Shown here one piece after another: positions 52,399 to 60,565 of a stretch of 64,000 bases of DNA (its first letter is position 1; each line of letters opens with the position of its first letter). Source of the DNA: Helicobacter vulpis (GTDB lineage: Bacteria > Campylobacterota > Campylobacteria > Campylobacterales > Helicobacteraceae). The stretch is taken from assembly GCF_003660395.1 (NCBI RefSeq), contig NZ_QXQT01000004.1, positions 39,273-103,272 on the forward strand, read 5' to 3'. The notes under the pieces are model-generated. The model did no database searches. It was not told where the DNA came from and saw only the letters and a program-made list of their open reading frames with translations. A program made the translations under genes and the position numbers.

Positions 52399-53700
52399 AT
52401 GCAATCTCTACCTGCCATGCACACTTTATTAAACGCCCCTTGCTTTGCACAAGGGTATGATCGCGCTGTTTTAAAGGTTTTGGCCAATGCAATGCTGGCA
52501 GAATGCCGTCAAAACCAGCGCGCTTATGCAGACCTAGCCCAGTGGTGTACCCAGTTGCAGGCGCGTTACCACGCTCTTTTAGCCCCCCCTTTTAAAAAAG
52601 TCTATAACGCAACTGGGGTATTGCTCTCCACGAATTTAGGGCGCGCACCCCTAGAGACCAACGCGCTTAGAGAATTAGAAATTTTGAGCGGTTATGTGGA
52701 TTTAGAGGTGGATTTAGAGCGCGCTACGCGTTTTGAGCGCGCTTTTCAGGCGCAAAATCTTTTAAAGGTGCTTTTCAATTCTCCAGATGCGCTCATTCTA
52801 AACAACAACGCGAGCGCGTTAGTTTTGGTGGCTAGCGTGTTCGCGCCCAAGGCCAAGCGCAAGCAAACCCTACTCTCCTATGGGCAGTTGGTAGAAATTG
52901 GCGGGGGGTTTAGAGCGCATGAACTCTTAGAGAGTGTTACAAATCTCAAGCTTGTGGGTAGCACGAATAAAACCTATGTGCGCGATTATAAAAACGCCTG
53001 CAGCGATTGTAGCGCGCTGATTGCTAGCGTGCATTGGAGCAATTTTTCTATGGAGGGGTTTGTGGCCAGCGTGCCCCCTAAATCTCTCTTTAGTCTCGCC
53101 CAAGAGAGGGGCTTGATCTTTTATGAAGACTTGGGCAGTGTGCAGAGTTTGGAGCATGCACAAAAGGCCTTAAAACATGCCCATCTGTTGAGTTTCAGCG
53201 CAGATAAACTGTTAGGGAGCGTGCAGGCGGGGATCGTGCTAGGCGATAGGGCGCATATAGAAGCCTTGCGCGCCCACCCGCTCTATCGCGCCTTTAGGGT
53301 GGATAAGATCACGCTTTTTTTGCTCACCAAGACTTTACAAGATTATGTGCAAGGGCGCAAGACTCCTATAGAAATCTTTTTAGCCCAAGATAGGGACGCT
53401 CTGCTCAATAAAGCCCTCAAATTGCACCGCGCTTTGAGCGCTCTAGAGGGGCTAAAATGCTTTGTGATCCCCACTCAGGCGCGTATAGGCGGGGGGGTGG
53501 AGGGGGGCGTGTTGGAGAGCTTTGGGGTACAGATCCAAGCCAAAATAGAGGCTAAAACTCTTTACCACGCCCTCTATGCAAGAGGGGTGGCCGGGGTGGT
53601 GCGCGCTAAGGGGGTGGTGCTAGATGTCTATGCCTTGTTTGAAAGAGACATGGATGCTGTGGCTAGGATTGTACAAGACACACTAGAAATGCCTGTTTAA
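52399..53700 (+). CDS. selA: L-seryl-tRNA(Sec) selenium transferase-like protein SelA
   Basis: 433 residues of the PLP-dependent SelA family. FSADKLLGSVQAGIVLG carries the PLP lysine (about residue 269), and KVYNATGVLLSTNLGRAPL is the N-terminal substrate block. SelA converts Ser-tRNA(Sec) to Sec-tRNA(Sec). No selB, selD or tRNA-Sec gene is in the window, and gastric Helicobacter are thought not to use selenocysteine, so the true role is doubtful. The first ATG has no ribosome site. A later ATG at 52417 is the alternative start. Confidence 0.88.
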   Translation: MQSLPAMHTLLNAPCFAQGYDRAVLKVLANAMLAECRQNQRAYADLAQWCTQLQARYHALLAPPFKKVYNATGVLLSTNLGRAPLETNALRELEILSGYVDLEVDLERATRFERAFQAQNLLKVLFNSPDALILNNNASALVLVASVFAPKAKRKQTLLSYGQLVEIGGGFRAHELLESVTNLKLVGSTNKTYVRDYKNACSDCSALIASVHWSNFSMEGFVASVPPKSLFSLAQERGLIFYEDLGSVQSLEHAQKALKHAHLLSFSADKLLGSVQAGIVLGDRAHIEALRAHPLYRAFRVDKITLFLLTKTLQDYVQGRKTPIEIFLAQDRDALLNKALKLHRALSALEGLKCFVIPTQARIGGGVEGGVLESFGVQIQAKIEAKTLYHALYARGVAGVVRAKGVVLDVYALFERDMDAVARIVQDTLEMPV

Positions 53701-53732
53701 GACACATTGAATCCCTCTTAAAGGTTACTTGC

Positions 53733-54855
53733 ATGTTCCAGCCTCTCTTAGATGCTTTTGTGGATTCGGCACGCCTGCCCCTTGTTTCAGAAAGAAAACC
53801 CCTAACATTGGGGCTCTCATGGTGGTGGGGGGGTGTGGTGATCACAAGCTTTAAAACCCTGTGTTTTGATCATATTTTAAATTCCCAATACGCGATCACA
53901 TATGCAACCTGCCAACCTTGCGACATTGCTTTTGGCGCGTTGTACAAGCCACTATCGAGCGAACCCATTTTGAAATTCCCCCAAAAGCGCATCGGTTACA
54001 CGGGAGAAAACGAACACATTAATTTTGATATTTATGACTTTGGCATGGGCTTTGATCATCTGAGTTTTCATGAACGCTATTTGCGCGTGCCTCTCTACTA
54101 TGTGAGCTTGTGGGGGTATCTTTGCAAACTCTGCGCGCATGTAGAACCCCCCTTTCAAGTGGACATGGCTAAAAGCCTTGGAATCACCCCCACAACCCCC
54201 TTTCAAGCTGCTTATCCAAACCTATCCCAACTTTTCAAAGATCAAAGAGACCCCCTCAAAAGAGAATTTGCCAGCTTTGTTGCCTCCAATCCTAACGCCC
54301 CCATGCGCAACGCCTTTTACCAACACCTAAAGGGCTATCGCCCCGTTGGGGGGGGGGGGGGTGTTCAACACAACCGGCACGCGTGTAGAGAATAAGAGCG
54401 AATTTTTAAGCCAGTATAAATTCAATCTCTGCTTTGAAAACTCTAGAGGGCATGGCTACACCACAGAGAAGATCATAGACGCGTATTTTGCCCACACCAT
54501 CCCCATTTACTGGGGCAACCCAGCCGTGGCACTGGACTTTAACCCTAAGAGTTTTGTCAATGTACACGATTTCAAGGATTTTAAAGAAGCCCTAGATTAT
54601 ATCCGTTATTTAGACACCCATGATAACGCCTATTTGGACATGCTACACGCCCACCCGCTCAACAGCACAGAAGGGCGGCCTAGATTTTATCAAGACCTCA
54701 GCTTTGCTAAGATTTTAGCCTTTTTGCAAAATGCGATCGCTTCAAGTGAGACTTACCATGACGATGTGGCGCACCACCAACACGAACTCCATTCTATTTC
54801 CAGTCTCTCAAAATTGCTAGCCCAAAGACTGGTTAGAAAAATATGGAGAAAATGA
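53733..54855 (+). CDS. futA: Alpha-1,3-fucosyltransferase (GT10), phase-variable, out of frame
   Basis: Two frames joined at a G14 tract give a family-10 fucosyltransferase. Frame one starts MFQPLLDAFVDSARLP and includes IGYTGENEHINFDIYDFGMG, ERYLRVPLYY and FASFVASNPNAPMRNAFY, all close to H. pylori FutA/B. Frame two contains EFLSQYKFNLCFENSRGHG and KIIDAYFAHTIPIYWGNP, the GDP-fucose-binding half. Losing one G (or gaining two) would yield a 373-residue enzyme. The C-terminal heptad repeats (DDLRVNY type) of H. pylori are absent. It decorates O-antigen with Lewis-type fucose. At G14 only the N-terminal half is made. Confidence 0.9.
54348..54361 (+). repeat. Poly-G tract (G14) in the fucosyltransferase gene
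   Basis: Fourteen G within codons for the Gly-rich loop that joins the N- and C-terminal halves of the enzyme (TGGGSV in H. pylori FutA). Slippage here would switch the enzyme on and off. Confidence 0.95.
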
Positions 54856-54872
54856 TCTCCAAATGCAAAAAA

Positions 54873-56693
54873 TCACTGCTTCATGCTCAAAAGGGTTTCA
54901 ATCATGCGATCGATAGCCGTGATCACTTTGGCATTGGCCGCATACCCCCCTTGATACTTGATGAGATTGACCATCTCTTCATCATTGCTCACCCCAGAGA
55001 TCGCCTCATGTTCCTTTTTAACCACCCCTAAAATGGCCTCTTTGCTCTCTAAAGTGCGCTGGGACTTCTGCGCCCCCGTGTGGATTTTGGCGGCCACAAA
55101 CTGGTAGTATTGCTCGATGGTCATGGGCGTGTTGCTGAATTTATTTTGATAGAAATCCACCTTGTCGTATTGGAGCTGTTGCATCATATTGGCCACATCA
55201 AAATTCCCATTGATGGGGGTTAACCAAGGGCGCAAGGCGGTGGGTTCTTTTTTGTAGGTGTTGTTGATGGCGATGTTGCGCGCGCTATTGCCCTCAAAAA
55301 AGGTATTGAGCCCTAGTGCCCCGGTAAAATTGCTCCCGTGATCCTTGATGGAGACAAAAAGCCCCTGAGAGGGGTTTTTTGCATGGATGCTAAATTGTTT
55401 GGCCTTGTTGTCAAAATGCGCGCTGAAATAATCGTCAAAATCATTCATCGTGTTGTTGTCGTGGTTGTCGTCCGCATTGCTATTGATTTGGGCGATCACA
55501 TCTTGCATAGTGGTGATGGGGGTGATGTGAATCGTTCTTTTGGCCAACACCTTCCCATCTGTGTTGTAGGCCACCACATCAAAGCTCCCCTCTTTGATAT
55601 TGTAATTGGTGTCCTTAAGCGCGGTGCGATCTTCAAATTCTACAATCTTGCCCTCAATGCTATGGGCGGCACTTTGGGCGTAGATCGCATTCGTGGATTC
55701 GATCAAGCCCCTAGCAAAGGTGTCTAGCGCGTCCAAATAGTTTTGCAATTTGCCCTTAGTGGTGCCATGCGATCCATCATTATAGACCCCCATGAGCGCG
55801 CCCACCTTGCCTTGATCGATCTTATCGGTGATATTGATTGTCTTAAAGTCATCGCCCTGAAAGTAGATTTGGGCGAGATGATCTTGATTGTCGCTATTGT
55901 CTACCACAAGGGGGTGAAAGATCGCCCCATCCACGATATTAAAACCATAGCCCACATTGAAGACATAGCCATCGTCAAAATCGGCCACTTTAATATCATT
56001 GGCCGCATTGGTTTGCACATGCATTTTAGACACATTTCCCCCGATGAGTTCTTTGAGATGAAACTCTAGAGCATCGCGTTTATCGCGCAATTCATTGGCC
56101 TGTTTGAGGGTTTTAGGATCTTCCATTTCTTTAAGATGTCTATTGATATTGGCGATCTCTGCGCCGATGCGATTGACCTCTTTCACAGAACTGATAAGCT
56201 CTTGGCTTGCCTTGTGCTGCAAGGCCACCAAGCGCGCGCGTGTGTCTTGGATATTGCGTGTGAGGGTCTGGGTTTTTTGTACTAGGGCTTGTTTGGTGGC
56301 GGGGTCTTTGGCGTTCTTGGCTAAATCCTTCCACGCGTTGAAATAATTTTGCAAATCATTTTGAATCCCCACCTCTTCCATATCTGGAAAATACGAAGAG
56401 GCTTCGCGCAAATTGTCAAACTGGGTGCTATAAAAGGCGTGTTCTTGATTGGCTCTAGCATAGCGCGCAAAGACAAATTCGTCATGCACGCGCTGGATCG
56501 TCTCTACATTCACCCCCATATTCACATTGCGATCGGTATAGGCAAGGCTAGTTTGAGGGCGGGCGATCACGCGCTGGCGGCTGTAAAATTCGTCATTGGC
56601 GTTAGAAATATTATTGCCTGTAACATCCACCATCACCTGATGGGCTTGCAAGCCCGTATAGGAAGTGTTAAGAGAAGAGAGGATACCGCCCAT
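54873..56693 (-). CDS. flgK: Flagellar hook-associated protein 1 (FlgK)
   Basis: 606 residues. The N-terminal SSLNTSYTGLQAHQVMVDVT and GNNISNANDEFYSRQRV, together with the C-terminal GVSNDEEMVNLIKYQGGYAA and NAKVITAIDRMIETLL, are the D0/D1 coiled-coil segments of FlgK. The variable middle is Asn/Asp-rich. It forms the first hook-filament junction ring and is exported by the flagellar type III system. The gene lies 9 bases after the flgN-like gene and converges on the fucosyltransferase. Confidence 0.96.
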   Translation of the reverse strand: MGGILSSLNTSYTGLQAHQVMVDVTGNNISNANDEFYSRQRVIARPQTSLAYTDRNVNMGVNVETIQRVHDEFVFARYARANQEHAFYSTQFDNLREASSYFPDMEEVGIQNDLQNYFNAWKDLAKNAKDPATKQALVQKTQTLTRNIQDTRARLVALQHKASQELISSVKEVNRIGAEIANINRHLKEMEDPKTLKQANELRDKRDALEFHLKELIGGNVSKMHVQTNAANDIKVADFDDGYVFNVGYGFNIVDGAIFHPLVVDNSDNQDHLAQIYFQGDDFKTINITDKIDQGKVGALMGVYNDGSHGTTKGKLQNYLDALDTFARGLIESTNAIYAQSAAHSIEGKIVEFEDRTALKDTNYNIKEGSFDVVAYNTDGKVLAKRTIHITPITTMQDVIAQINSNADDNHDNNTMNDFDDYFSAHFDNKAKQFSIHAKNPSQGLFVSIKDHGSNFTGALGLNTFFEGNSARNIAINNTYKKEPTALRPWLTPINGNFDVANMMQQLQYDKVDFYQNKFSNTPMTIEQYYQFVAAKIHTGAQKSQRTLESKEAILGVVKKEHEAISGVSNDEEMVNLIKYQGGYAANAKVITAIDRMIETLLSMKQ

Positions 56694-56702
56694 GTGAATC
56701 CT

Positions 56703-57131
56703 TTAGGCCTGCACCTGTAAAAAGCTACTGCTCACGGTGCGCTGGTTGTAATACCCCACACTCTCATGGGGGACGAGTTGTTGCATTAGCGTGGAGTAAA
56801 AATCTGAGACCGCGAACACCACCCGCGCGTAATCCGCATTGAGTTCTTTAAGACGCTCCAAGTGGGCGCGCATGTCCTTCAAGCATGCATTGCCTTCAGG
56901 GTCTAAAAGCTCATTGAGGGGCTTACCCGGGTTGCTCTCAATGAGTTCGAGCATGCCCTGATCAAAGAGAGCTTTACAATTTTCAAAAGATTTCACCCGT
57001 TCTTGTTTTTGGATGTTGCGCGCAAAGATCGCTTCATGCTTGGCGTGCTTGATGTCTTCAAGGTCTTGCAAAGTCAAGTCAATTAAGGTTTGCAAATCCT
57101 CTAGGGATTGTTGGAGGTAAGAAGAAAGCAT
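56703..57131 (-). CDS. FlgN-like flagellar chaperone
   Basis: A 142-residue helical protein placed between flgM and flgK, as HP1120 is in H. pylori. Long heptad-like helices (SLEDLQTLIDLTLQDLEDIK at the start) and small size fit the FlgN chaperone family that keeps FlgK unfolded before export. Sequence similarity of FlgN proteins is low, so the call rests on position, size and helix content. Confidence 0.75.
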   Translation of the reverse strand: MLSSYLQQSLEDLQTLIDLTLQDLEDIKHAKHEAIFARNIQKQERVKSFENCKALFDQGMLELIESNPGKPLNELLDPEGNACLKDMRAHLERLKELNADYARVVFAVSDFYSTLMQQLVPHESVGYYNQRTVSSSFLQVQA

Positions 57132-57192
57132 GCGATCTCCTAATGCGATCTCATACCGACCGCCTAGAAATCGCTAGAGTGTCAGTATCGCC

Positions 57193-57408
57193 CTAACCAA
57201 GCAAACTTTGTGCCATCTTATGCGAGGTCTTTTCTAGGTCTACCTTGTAATCGCCCGCTTCTAGCGACTTCTTGATTTGGGCCACCCTGTCTGTGGCGGC
57301 TGTTTGCTGGGCATGGGCGTGTTTGGTGCTCTCAGAGGCGCGCACACCGCTATGGTTGACATGAGAAAAGGAGTTGAAAGAATGGTGGCTACCAACAGAT
57401 TTAACCAT
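57193..57408 (-). CDS. flgM: Anti-sigma-28 factor FlgM
   Basis: 71 residues. The C-terminal RVAQIKKSLEAGDYKVDLEK, TSHKMAQSLLG is the FliA-binding helix pair of FlgM. The N-terminal half is His/Ser-rich and probably disordered. It holds sigma28 inactive until the hook is complete. A GAAAGG site precedes the ATG and a sigma28-like promoter lies 31 bases upstream, implying feedback control by its own target sigma factor. Confidence 0.9.
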   Translation of the reverse strand: MVKSVGSHHSFNSFSHVNHSGVRASESTKHAHAQQTAATDRVAQIKKSLEAGDYKVDLEKTSHKMAQSLLG

Positions 57409-57438
57409 GGGGTTTCCTTTCAGTAGATTTTTTCCACC

Positions 57439-57465
57439 ATATCGGCCAATCGCATAAATTTTGTA
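57439..57465 (-). promoter_or_regulatory. Sigma28 (FliA) promoter of flgM
   Basis: Minus strand: TACA (-35-like), exactly 15 bases, then GCCGATAT. The sigma28 consensus is TAAA-N15-GCCGATAA, so 10 of 12 positions match with perfect spacing. It lies 31 bases before flgM and would also serve the flgN-like gene and flgK. Confidence 0.75.
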
Positions 57466-57466
57466 A

Positions 57467-57655
57467 TCACTGCATGCGTTTTTCTAGTTCCTTGCGCAAT
57501 TCGGTTGCGGTGGCGGGACGTTTCTTCTCTCCGGTGTCTTGAAAATTATTGCCAGAGACCTTAAAAGCAAAGAGCAGTAAAAAAAACAGAGCACTGCAGA
57601 AAGTCAAAAAAACAAGGGTGGGCACTAGCCATAGTTCCAAAGTAGAATTTTTCAT
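57467..57655 (-). CDS. Small single-helix membrane protein (62 aa)
   Basis: 62 residues with an AAGGAGGA site just before the ATG. A strong membrane helix (LVPTLVFLTFCSALFFLLLF) is followed by a charged C-terminal tail (KKRPATATELRKELEKRM). I do not recognise a family. It lies upstream of flgM on the same strand, and its end falls within a few bases of the sigma28 promoter. It may be an accessory subunit of a membrane complex. Confidence 0.6.
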   Translation of the reverse strand: MKNSTLELWLVPTLVFLTFCSALFFLLLFAFKVSGNNFQDTGEKKRPATATELRKELEKRMQ

Positions 57656-57699
57656 AGAATCCTCCTTAAGGAATAGATTTTGTATAAGCTATTATAGAC

Positions 57700-57705
57700 T
57701 ATAAT
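57700..57705 (+). promoter_or_regulatory. -10 box of the csd3 operon
   Basis: TATAAT lies 29 bases before the csd3 ATG, in the spacer between the divergent small membrane protein and csd3. A GAAGGAGAG ribosome site follows. Confidence 0.5.
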
Positions 57706-57734
57706 CGCATGTTTTACGTGCTTGAAGGAGAGTT

Positions 57735-58883
57735 ATGATTCGTTTGATTGGACTTTGGGTGGCTTGCTTGGCCTGTGGCTATGGGGCAGTGGGGGAGCGT
57801 TTGGTATGGGACAAGGGCGCAACGTTGTTAGGCTTCTTGGATAAGAATAAGATCGATCCTAAGGTCTATTACGATTTAGCTATTCAGGACAAGGAGCTAG
57901 GCGCGGAGATTCGCGCCGGGGTGTCCTATTACACTTTAAGAGATGATCAAGGGGTGTTGTTGCAGGCCTTGATCCCCGTGAGTGAAGCCGTGCAGTTGCG
58001 CATCTTTAAGCAAGCAGATCGCTACCATATTGACTTCATTCCCATCGTCTTTAGCAGTGTGCAAAAGACCTTGAGCTTGCGGGTACAAAAATCCCCCTAT
58101 AAAGACATTCTTAGAACAACCGGAGACGCTAGACTCGCTCAAGAATTTGTAGACATCTACAAGAAAACAGTCAATTTCAGGCGCGCGGTGATCAAGGGCG
58201 ATCAACTCATTGTGATCTACACAAGGAAGCACCGCCTAGATCGCCCTTTTGGCTTTCCTAGTATTCAGGCAAGCATGTTAGAAACGGCGCGAAGACCCCA
58301 TTATGTCTTTGCCTATGAGGGCAAATATTACGATGCACAGGGCAAAGAGATGATGGAGTTTTTCTTGGAAACGCCCGTACGTTATTCTAGGGTTTCTTCC
58401 AAGTTTTCCCATGGACGCATGCATCCCATTTTGAAAGAAATGCGCCCCCACTATGGCGTGGATTTGGCTGCCAAATTTGGCGCTGCCGTGCATGCTGCCA
58501 CAGAGGGGAATGTGGTTTTCATGGGTTATAAGGGGGGTTATGGGCGCACGGTGGAGATCAAATACGGCAAGGAGTTGCGCCTGCTCTATGCCCATTTGAG
58601 CGCGTTTGCTCCCGGACTTAAAGTACATAGCTATGTCAGAAGAGGGCAATTGATTGGCAGAGTGGGGAGTACGGGTTTGAGCACGGGGCCACATTTACAC
58701 TTTGGGGTGTATAAAAACGACCGTCCCATCGATCCACTCGGGCGCATCCGCACGGCTAAGAACCAACTCAATGGGAGGGAAAAAGAACACTTTGAGCGTT
58801 ATATTCGCCCCTACCAGCATGCCATTAAGGACATGCAATCCTTTGAATACGCGCAACAAGAAACGCTCAAGATCACTTACTGA
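57735..58883 (+). CDS. csd3: Periplasmic M23 peptidoglycan peptidase Csd3/HdpA
   Basis: 382 residues: a signal peptide (LIGLWVACLACGYGAVG), an N-terminal inhibitory-type domain, and a C-terminal LytM/M23 zinc peptidase with HPILKEMRPHYGVD (HxxxD-type ligands) and GPHLHFGV (HxH). It matches Csd3/HdpA (HP0506), a DD-carboxypeptidase and endopeptidase that helps set helical cell shape in H. pylori. Its stop overlaps the ATG of the Nudix gene. Confidence 0.92.
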   Translation: MIRLIGLWVACLACGYGAVGERLVWDKGATLLGFLDKNKIDPKVYYDLAIQDKELGAEIRAGVSYYTLRDDQGVLLQALIPVSEAVQLRIFKQADRYHIDFIPIVFSSVQKTLSLRVQKSPYKDILRTTGDARLAQEFVDIYKKTVNFRRAVIKGDQLIVIYTRKHRLDRPFGFPSIQASMLETARRPHYVFAYEGKYYDAQGKEMMEFFLETPVRYSRVSSKFSHGRMHPILKEMRPHYGVDLAAKFGAAVHAATEGNVVFMGYKGGYGRTVEIKYGKELRLLYAHLSAFAPGLKVHSYVRRGQLIGRVGSTGLSTGPHLHFGVYKNDRPIDPLGRIRTAKNQLNGREKEHFERYIRPYQHAIKDMQSFEYAQQETLKITY

Positions 58884-59482
58884 TGGTGCGCTATTCCAGC
58901 ATTCAAGTTGTGGAATGCACACACTCGCCCTATATTCGGCCTCAGACTATTCTTTATGAAGAAGATGGGATAGCCAAGCGTTGGGATATGATCAAGGTGC
59001 ACGACAGCGTGGCAGTCTTGCTCTACCATGTAGAGATGCAACATTATGTGGTGGTGAAACAATTTAGACCCGCTGTCTATGTGAACGCGCATCTGTACAG
59101 AGGGGAAGAGATGGACGGCTATATGTACGAATTGTGCGCCGGGCTTGTGGACAAGCCGGGCAAGAGTGTGGAGCAAATCGCCTGTGAGGAGGTGCTAGAG
59201 GAATGCGGATATGCCATCACACCCAGCATGCTAGAACCCATAGGGGTGTTTCATTCAGCCACTGGGATCAGTGGGAGTAAGCAGAATATGTTTTTTGCGC
59301 GCATTACCCAAGCCCACCAACGCCATGCGGGTGGGGGGGTGGAGGGTGAATGCATTGAAGTGGTGCATCTCCCTCTCCAACAGGCCCGCAGTTTTATTAC
59401 AGATGGGCGCATTCCTAAAACCATAGGCTTAGGTTATGCGCTCCACTGGAGTGTTGAGAAGATAAAGGATGGTTGTGATTAG
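58883..59482 (+). CDS. Nudix hydrolase, UDP-sugar/ADP-ribose pyrophosphatase type
   Basis: 199 residues. ELCAGLVDKPGKSVEQIACE, EVLEECGY is a Nudix box with one extra residue and a Glu in place of the usual Arg. This form and the preceding RWDMIKVHDSVAVLLYH are strikingly like human NUDT14, a UDP-glucose pyrophosphatase. It may therefore cleave UDP-glucose or ADP-ribose. The counterpart in H. pylori is HP0507. It overlaps csd3 by one base and the pgbA-like gene by 14. Confidence 0.85.
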   Translation: MVRYSSIQVVECTHSPYIRPQTILYEEDGIAKRWDMIKVHDSVAVLLYHVEMQHYVVVKQFRPAVYVNAHLYRGEEMDGYMYELCAGLVDKPGKSVEQIACEEVLEECGYAITPSMLEPIGVFHSATGISGSKQNMFFARITQAHQRHAGGGVEGECIEVVHLPLQQARSFITDGRIPKTIGLGYALHWSVEKIKDGCD

Positions 59483-60563
59483 ATATTTAGGCATCGCGTT
59501 TTGGCTCCTGTTGGGTACGCTAGGGGCACGTGATTGGAGCGCGGCCCTTAAGATCAATATTGACGCGGTGGACAGCGCAAAAAATCTAGTACGCTTCCAA
59601 GCTTACGATTTAAAAGTCGGAGAAAGTGGCTATATTCTAGCTAAACTCACCGATTATAATGTCATTGTCGCACAGGTGGAGGTGGTGCGCGTGCATGACG
59701 GGGTGGCAGTGGGCAAGTATGGCCCCTATAGCGTGATGAAGCAACCTCACCTCCCCACCCCCCGCATGACTCCTCAAAAGGGCTATTTAGCCATCTTTAG
59801 AGAGTTTAATCATCAAGCCTTTCTCATCGCCCCGAACGCGCAATTATACGAACAGATCAAGGACGATCACAAGGACATTGAATTCATTAATTCGGATTTA
59901 CTGGTAACCTTTTTAAATGGCTTTGATCCAAGCGCACATAATTTGAGAAGAGCTTGTGATATGTACAGCGCGGGCTTGCTCTATATTGTTAGCACAGAGC
60001 ACCTGAATATTTTAGATTGCCAAAGTTTTGCTGTGCTGGAAAGCACGCACATAGATACATCTGAAGCCACGCGCAGCACTACCCCGTTTTATTCGCGTGT
60101 AGAGGGCATTGACAAGGGCACGTTGGGGAAAGTGTTTGGCGGGGGGAAGGCCAAGCATTATTTTTCCTTTTATGACAATTTATTAAAACAAGAAGCCCAA
60201 ATAAGACTTGAGAAGGCGCGCAAAAAAGAGGACAAGTTTGAGTTTAAAGAAGACATGAAAAAGGCTAAAACGGCTGGAGAAAAAAAGGCCTTGAAACAGG
60301 AGTTGAAACAAGAACTCCAAGAAGACAGTCTTGAAACCTCTAAAGAATCCAAACAAGAACTCCAAGAAGAAAAGGCACTAGACGCTTCGAGTCAGAAAAA
60401 GAAGAAACAAGAGGCCATTGAAGAGAAAAGAGCCCTTAAAGCCCAGCTCAAGGCACAAAAAGCAGAGGAGCGCGCTAGAAAAAAGGCGGCTAAAGAAGCT
60501 AAAAAACGCGCCAGAGAGGCCGAAAAACGCCTAGAAAAAGAACAACGCCAACACAAGGAGTGA
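59469..60563 (+). CDS. pgbA: PgbA-like protein (plasminogen-binding homologue)
   Basis: 364 residues with an N-terminal hydrophobic signal (YLGIAFWLLLGTLGARDW), a folded domain to about residue 235, then a highly charged Lys/Glu/Arg coiled coil to the end. Position between the Nudix gene and glcD and the architecture match PgbA (HP0508), a surface plasminogen-binding protein. PgbA binding depends on a C-terminal lysine. This protein ends in RQHKE, with Glu last, so plasminogen binding is in question here. Confidence 0.8.
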   Translation: MVVIRYLGIAFWLLLGTLGARDWSAALKINIDAVDSAKNLVRFQAYDLKVGESGYILAKLTDYNVIVAQVEVVRVHDGVAVGKYGPYSVMKQPHLPTPRMTPQKGYLAIFREFNHQAFLIAPNAQLYEQIKDDHKDIEFINSDLLVTFLNGFDPSAHNLRRACDMYSAGLLYIVSTEHLNILDCQSFAVLESTHIDTSEATRSTTPFYSRVEGIDKGTLGKVFGGGKAKHYFSFYDNLLKQEAQIRLEKARKKEDKFEFKEDMKKAKTAGEKKALKQELKQELQEDSLETSKESKQELQEEKALDASSQKKKKQEAIEEKRALKAQLKAQKAEERARKKAAKEAKKRAREAEKRLEKEQRQHKE

Positions 60564-60565
60564 GC

